Shown here: one piece after another, positions 60,131 to 64,000 of the stretch
Layout of the letters: each line of letters begins with the position of its first letter
Numbering within the stretch: the stretch's first letter is position 1
NCBI GenBank assembly: GCA_019420945.1
Contig: JAHZGF010000043.1
Location: forward strand, 13,530 to 77,529
Length of the DNA: 64,000 bases
From: Clostridiales bacterium
Lineage (GTDB): Bacteria; Bacillota; Clostridia; Oscillospirales; Oscillospiraceae
Direction: 5' to 3'
Notes under the pieces: model-generated
Database searches by the model: none
Seen by the model: the letters and a program-made list of their open reading frames with translations, nothing else
Told to the model about the DNA's origin: nothing
Position numbers and translations under genes: made by a program

Positions 60131-62020
60131 ATGAATAAGAATACAGCGAAAAAAGCCTCACCCACGGCGGTGCTGAACCGAGTGCTGGGATACATGCTGC
60201 GCAACTACAAATATCGGTTTATTCTGGTGATTCTCTGCATCATGCTCAGCGCTACCGCCACGGTGGTGGCCGCCACCTTCCCCCAGAAGTTGGTAGACAA
60301 TTATATTACCCCCATGCTGCAGAGCGGATCCCGGGATTTCAGCGGCCTGGCCCATGACCTGATTCAACTGGTCTGCGTCATGGCGGTGGGCGTAGTGGCA
60401 GCCTTCGCCTATAACCGTATCATGGTGGGCATCAGCCAGGGCACCATGCGCCATCTGCGGGAGGATCTGTTCCGCAAAATGGAGGCGCTGCCCATCAAGT
60501 ACTTTGACACCCATCCCCACGGCGACATCATGTCCGTGTACACCAACGACGTAGATACTCTGCGTCAGCTGTTGAGCCAGAGCATTCCCCAGATCATCAA
60601 CTCGGTGATCAGCATGGTGGCCACCCTGGTGACCATGATTGTGCTCAACCCCTCGCTGACGGTGATCTCCGTCATCACCGCTGTGATTATGTTGTTGGTG
60701 ACCGCCAACTTCTCCAAGCTGTCCGGCAAATACTATGTCCGCCAGCAGCGGGATCTGGGCGCGGTGGACGGCTTCATCGAGGAGATGCTGGACGGCCAGA
60801 AGGTGGTCAAGGTGTTCTGCCATGAGGAGGCCGCCAAGGCGGATTTCCGCAAGGTCAACGACGCGCTGCGGGAGAGCGCCAATCTGGCCAACCGCTACGC
60901 CAACCTGTTGATGCCCATCAATGCCAACATCGGCTGGCTGAGCTATGTGCTGGTGGCCATTGTGGGTGCTGTTCTGGGAATCAACGGTCTGGCCGGGGTC
61001 ACCTTGGGCACCGTCATCACCTTCCTGGGTCTGAACAAGAGCTTCACCCAGCCCATCACCCAAGTCAGCATTCAGGTCAACTTTGTGGTCAACGCCGCCG
61101 CCGGCGCCCAGCGGGTCTTTGACCTGATGGACCAGACACCGGAGGTCGATGAAGGCTATGTGGAACTGGTGGACGCCCAGGAGAATGCCGACGGCCAGAT
61201 GGAGGAGTCCAGCCACCGCACCAACGTGTGGGCCTGGAAGCACCCCCACAAGGCCGAGGGCACCATCACCTACACCAAGTTGGAGGGCGGTGTAGTCTTT
61301 GACGACGTGGACTTTGGCTATGACGAGGATAAATTGGTGCTGCACAACATCAGCCTGTGGGCCAAACCCGGTCAGAAGATCGCCTTTGTAGGAGCTACCG
61401 GCGCCGGCAAGACTACCATTACCAATCTGATCAACCGGTTTTATGACATCGCCGACGGCAAAATCCGTTATGACGGCATCAACATCAATAAGATCAAGAA
61501 ACCGGATCTGCGCCGGTCCCTGGGCATCGTGCTCCAGGATACCCACCTGTTTACCGGTACCGTTATGGACAATATCCGCTACGGGCGGCTGGATGCCACC
61601 GATGAGGAGTGCATAGCGGCGGCCCAGCTGGCCAACGCCGACGGTTTCATCCGCCGGCTCCCGGAGGGATATCAGACCATGCTCACCGGAGACGGCGCCA
61701 ACCTGAGCCAGGGCCAGCGTCAGCTGCTGGCCATTGCCCGGGCCGCTGTGGCGGATCCCCCGGTGCTGATTCTGGATGAGGCCACCTCCTCCATCGATAC
61801 CCGCACCGAAAAACTGGTGCAGGACGGCATGGATGCCCTGATGACCGGCCGAACCACCTTTGTCATTGCTCACCGGCTTTCCACGGTGCGCAACGCCGAC
61901 TGCATCATGGTTATGGAGCAGGGCCGCATCATCGAGCGGGGGACTCACGACGAGCTGATCGCCAAGAAGGGCAAATACTATCAGCTCTACACCGGCAATT
62001 TCGCCGAAGAACCCGCCTGA
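60131..62020 (+). CDS. Heterodimeric ABC exporter, catalytically complete subunit
   Basis: The 629-residue partner has six membrane helices, then an insert of about 45 residues between the membrane and ATPase domains (near 340-385, charged, with WAWKHPHKAEG). The ATPase has Walker A GATGAGKTT, signature LSQGQ at 525-529 (the second Gly replaced by Gln) and a normal catalytic Glu550 in VLILDEATSSID. The altered signature faces the degenerate Walker B of the partner, so one ATP site is inactive and one works. GGAGGAG precedes ATG 60131. The exported compound is unknown; drug or lipid export is usual in the family. Confidence 0.92.
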   Translation: MNKNTAKKASPTAVLNRVLGYMLRNYKYRFILVILCIMLSATATVVAATFPQKLVDNYITPMLQSGSRDFSGLAHDLIQLVCVMAVGVVAAFAYNRIMVGISQGTMRHLREDLFRKMEALPIKYFDTHPHGDIMSVYTNDVDTLRQLLSQSIPQIINSVISMVATLVTMIVLNPSLTVISVITAVIMLLVTANFSKLSGKYYVRQQRDLGAVDGFIEEMLDGQKVVKVFCHEEAAKADFRKVNDALRESANLANRYANLLMPINANIGWLSYVLVAIVGAVLGINGLAGVTLGTVITFLGLNKSFTQPITQVSIQVNFVVNAAAGAQRVFDLMDQTPEVDEGYVELVDAQENADGQMEESSHRTNVWAWKHPHKAEGTITYTKLEGGVVFDDVDFGYDEDKLVLHNISLWAKPGQKIAFVGATGAGKTTITNLINRFYDIADGKIRYDGININKIKKPDLRRSLGIVLQDTHLFTGTVMDNIRYGRLDATDEECIAAAQLANADGFIRRLPEGYQTMLTGDGANLSQGQRQLLAIARAAVADPPVLILDEATSSIDTRTEKLVQDGMDALMTGRTTFVIAHRLSTVRNADCIMVMEQGRIIERGTHDELIAKKGKYYQLYTGNFAEEPA

Positions 62021-62039
62021 GTTTTTCTTTCCATCAATA

Positions 62040-62077
62040 AAAAACGGGTGCGCTGCGTTATGCAGCGCACCCGTTTT
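62040..62077. terminator. Bidirectional terminator after the ABC exporter
   Basis: A perfect 16-bp stem AAAACGGGTGCGCTGC with its complement, a GTTAT loop and TTTT/AAAA flanks. It ends the exporter operon and the converging leftward gene. Confidence 0.88.
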
Positions 62078-62094
62078 GCCGTTTGCGTGGTTGA

Positions 62095-62637
62095 TCATCG
62101 GCACAGAAAGTCCGCCCACGGTTCCTGGTAAGCCGGCAGCTGGGTTTGCCAAAACAGAAGCCGGTCTACATAATGCTGCACCCGGGCCTCCACAGGGGTC
62201 TGACAGTGTTCCAGCCCGTAGGTCCGCACCTGAGCGGTCAATTCATAGATGGGATACCCCAGAGCGTGGCCCGGGGTGTGGACCACACTGCAGGCCTGGC
62301 CCACCGCATGACACCGGGCGATGTCCGCCGGATCACAGAGCTCCTTGGCCAGTCCGTGGCAGTCCAGAATGGCCCGCTTAGCCAGGGGCATTTTTATGGC
62401 CCCCGCAGCCCACAGCCGGGCTGCCTCCAGGGCTTGCCGGGGCCTGTCCTCTCCGACGTAGCGTGCCTCCAGTTCTGCCACCGTCTCCTCCGCCAGGTCC
62501 AGAGCCCACAGCACCAGCCCACGGCGGCTCTGGCCCTCCACCAGCAGCCGGAGATCTTGGAGCAGCAGGCTGTCCTTGGAAAACAGCACCTGATTTTTGC
62601 GCTTCATTTTTTCCCGCACTTCGTCCAGCCAGTCCAT
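62095..62637 (-). CDS. Immunity-like (Imm-5-type) helical protein
   Basis: The 180-residue soluble protein has a helical repeat resembling the putative immunity/Imm5-like family: VLWALDLAEETVAELEARY, RPRQALEAARLWAAGAIKM, and CHGLAKELCDPADIARCHAVGQ ... TPGHALGYPIYEL. Such proteins sometimes neutralise toxins but are also common alone in Firmicutes. No toxin gene adjoins it here. ATG 62637 follows AGAGGGGG, with its own promoter upstream. Confidence 0.7.
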   Translation of the reverse strand: MDWLDEVREKMKRKNQVLFSKDSLLLQDLRLLVEGQSRRGLVLWALDLAEETVAELEARYVGEDRPRQALEAARLWAAGAIKMPLAKRAILDCHGLAKELCDPADIARCHAVGQACSVVHTPGHALGYPIYELTAQVRTYGLEHCQTPVEARVQHYVDRLLFWQTQLPAYQEPWADFLCR

Positions 62638-62667
62638 AAAATCCCCCTCTTTGTTGCGATCACGCCT

Positions 62668-62696
62668 ATGATAGCCTTTTGGTGGCTGTTTGGCAA
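62668..62696 (-). promoter_or_regulatory. Promoter of the immunity-like gene
   Basis: Leftward: -35 TTGCCA (62691-62696), 17-bp spacer, -10 TATCAT (62668-62673). Confidence 0.7.
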
Positions 62697-62715
62697 CCCG
62701 AGCAGGAAAAGGAAG

Positions 62716-62745
62716 TTGTTGTTTTCTGCCGCTATATGATACAAT
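62716..62745 (+). promoter_or_regulatory. Promoter of the FtsX-like permease
   Basis: -35 TTGTTG (62716-62721), 18-bp spacer, -10 TACAAT (62740-62745). Confidence 0.6.
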
Positions 62746-62844
62746 GGACCAAACTGGAAAACATTTTGAGAGAGAAACCAAGGAACATCTGACCCTTTGG
62801 AGGGGGATTCCCCAAACGGTTTTGGCATCGGGAAGGAGAGGCCT

Positions 62845-64000
62845 ATGATTCTGCGCAACGGCATTCGGTCCAATCTGCGGGCCAGGGGCCGAACGATATT
62901 ATTTACACTGCTGATCCTTGTCGTCACGTTGTCCCTGTCCCTGGGACTGGGAATGTGGGGTTACTGCGGTCAGATGCTCCGGCAGTGCGACGAGAATTAT
63001 ACCTCCATCGCCCTGGTGGAGTATATGGGCGCGGAGTATCCCGAGGAGGACGCGGCAGACCCCTATGCCCGGGAGGCCTTTGAGGCGCTGGATGGGACAG
63101 CCATTTCCTCTGTGGAGGGGGTGGAGCTGTGGGAGACCAGCGACAACACCCTGGCCTCGTTGGAGGGCTATACCCGAACCCAGGGGGAGCAGCCCTATGA
63201 GCAGATGGGAGTGGTGGTGGTCAGTGTGCTTTCCAACCCCATCACCCAGGAACAGATGGTCTATCTCACCCCGGAAGAGCTGCCGGAGGCCTATGTAGCC
63301 AATGATCTGGAAAATGGAACCCTGCGAATCTACGTTGGAGACGGGGAGCCGGAGGTGCTGAACTGTTACTTCTATGAGCCTTCCACCGGGGAATACTGGC
63401 AGCGAAAGACAGAGCTGGTGGAGCAAGGCGATATCACGTTCGGTCAGACCAGTGAAGTGCCGGTGACTCAGGACCAGCTGCCCAGTCAGTATATTCTGAT
63501 GAACGCTTCCACCGGTGGAATGAAGGTGATCTACTCGGGGGAGGCAGATCTGTACAGCTTGCCCGCCTACTATTATGATTCCATCACCGACCAGATCTAC
63601 GATTTTGAACAGGTACCGGTGGGGTTTGACGGTCTTATGGCCCGGTCGGTCTACACCCTGAACGGGAAGGACAGTGGACTGCTGTCCATCACCTGCGGCG
63701 ATACGGAGTTTGCCCCGGAGCCGGGCAAATACTACCTGCTCCACGGCACCTTCTATGATTCAGACCTTCGGGGCGGGGACAGCTTTGAAGTAACGGAGTT
63801 CTACCAGGGTTGCGATACGCCCCCCTGGCTGGAGGTGTTCGGCCCGGACGATCCCGCCACAGAGGAGGGGATTTTTGCCGATTACGCCCAACGCTACCGG
63901 CTGGGCAATAACTATATCCGTCTGACGGCCAGCGCCGATGTGGAGAGCCTGGAAGTATTCCAGCAAAGTAACCTCTACCTGGAGGAAGGCAGGTTCCCGG
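62845..64000 (+). CDS. FtsX/MacB-type ABC transporter permease (truncated by the window)
   Basis: The frame is open from ATG 62845, after AAGGAG, to the right edge; 385 residues are visible. It starts MILRNGIRSNLRARGRTILF with one membrane helix (TLLILVVTLSLSLGLGMW) and then a large, acidic extracytoplasmic domain ending near YLEEGRFP, like the MacB-type periplasmic domain. The remaining three helices and FtsX region should lie beyond the edge, with an ATPase partner perhaps next to it. MacB-type systems move lipoproteins, peptides or antibiotics. Confidence 0.78.
   Translation, partial: MILRNGIRSNLRARGRTILFTLLILVVTLSLSLGLGMWGYCGQMLRQCDENYTSIALVEYMGAEYPEEDAADPYAREAFEALDGTAISSVEGVELWETSDNTLASLEGYTRTQGEQPYEQMGVVVVSVLSNPITQEQMVYLTPEELPEAYVANDLENGTLRIYVGDGEPEVLNCYFYEPSTGEYWQRKTELVEQGDITFGQTSEVPVTQDQLPSQYILMNASTGGMKVIYSGEADLYSLPAYYYDSITDQIYDFEQVPVGFDGLMARSVYTLNGKDSGLLSITCGDTEFAPEPGKYYLLHGTFYDSDLRGGDSFEVTEFYQGCDTPPWLEVFGPDDPATEEGIFADYAQRYRLGNNYIRLTASADVESLEVFQQSNLYLEEGRFP

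Overview
The window is a GC-rich, gene-dense chromosomal segment from a low-GC-lineage (Firmicutes) anaerobe. It most resembles a butyrate-forming Clostridia of the Oscillospiraceae type (Flavonifractor / Lawsonibacter / Intestinimonas neighbourhood). The clues are strong AGGAGG ribosome sites, sigma-A promoters, a CIRCE-controlled groESL, the murB-rapZ-yvcK-whiA block, an acyl-CoA dehydrogenase/EtfBA set and a CoA-transferase. The genus is inference; no rRNA or tRNA gene was seen.

Layout. 1-3.0 kb: a truncated secreted nucleoside-hydrolase-like protein ending in near-identical 195-bp tandem repeats. 3.4-8.1 kb: a DUF1653-kinase fusion, a 34-residue membrane peptide, a HAD phosphatase, ornithine carbamoyltransferase and a minimal sufCB pair. 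8.2-12.4 kb: hibernation factor and pyruvate carboxylase, both leftward. 12.6-14.6 kb: a translationally coupled trio (GNAT, unknown 134-aa protein, nuclease lipoprotein). 14.8-17.8 kb: bcd-etfB-etfA. 17.9-18.4 kb: a Cu/Zn-SOD-like protein that has lost its metal ligands. 18.5-28.5 kb: murB, rapZ, yvcK, whiA, VanZ-like, LURP-one-like, dnaE and cls.

28.5-36.2 kb is a molybdenum unit: a Moco riboswitch with its terminator, then moeA, a second molybdopterin-binding protein, moaA, moaC, mogA, a MOSC protein and modABC. 36.3-45.4 kb holds small membrane and lipoprotein genes, a ZTP riboswitch before fhs, and a leftward vanR/vanS/vanY-like operon without any vanHAX. 45.6-54.3 kb has a DEAD-box helicase, two MATE transporters, an XpaC-like protein, a lipid kinase and groESL. 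54.4-62.0 kb looks the most accessory: two related LysR regulators flank a CoA-transferase (a perfect 28-bp palindrome lies before it), followed by MarR and a heterodimeric ABC exporter. 62.1-64.0 kb has an immunity-like protein and a truncated FtsX-type permease.

How the genes work together. Pyruvate carboxylase, bcd-etfBA and the CoA-transferase fit a pyruvate/acetyl-CoA to butyrate metabolism. fhs under a ZTP riboswitch supplies formyl-THF for purines. The molybdenum block imports molybdate and builds most of the cofactor, but moaD/moaE are not in the window. Most of the window is core chromosome. I did not find a clearly new multi-gene system; the best leads are the kinase fusion with altered substrate motifs, the ligand-less SOD homologue, the coupled GNAT/unknown/nuclease trio and the LysR palindrome.
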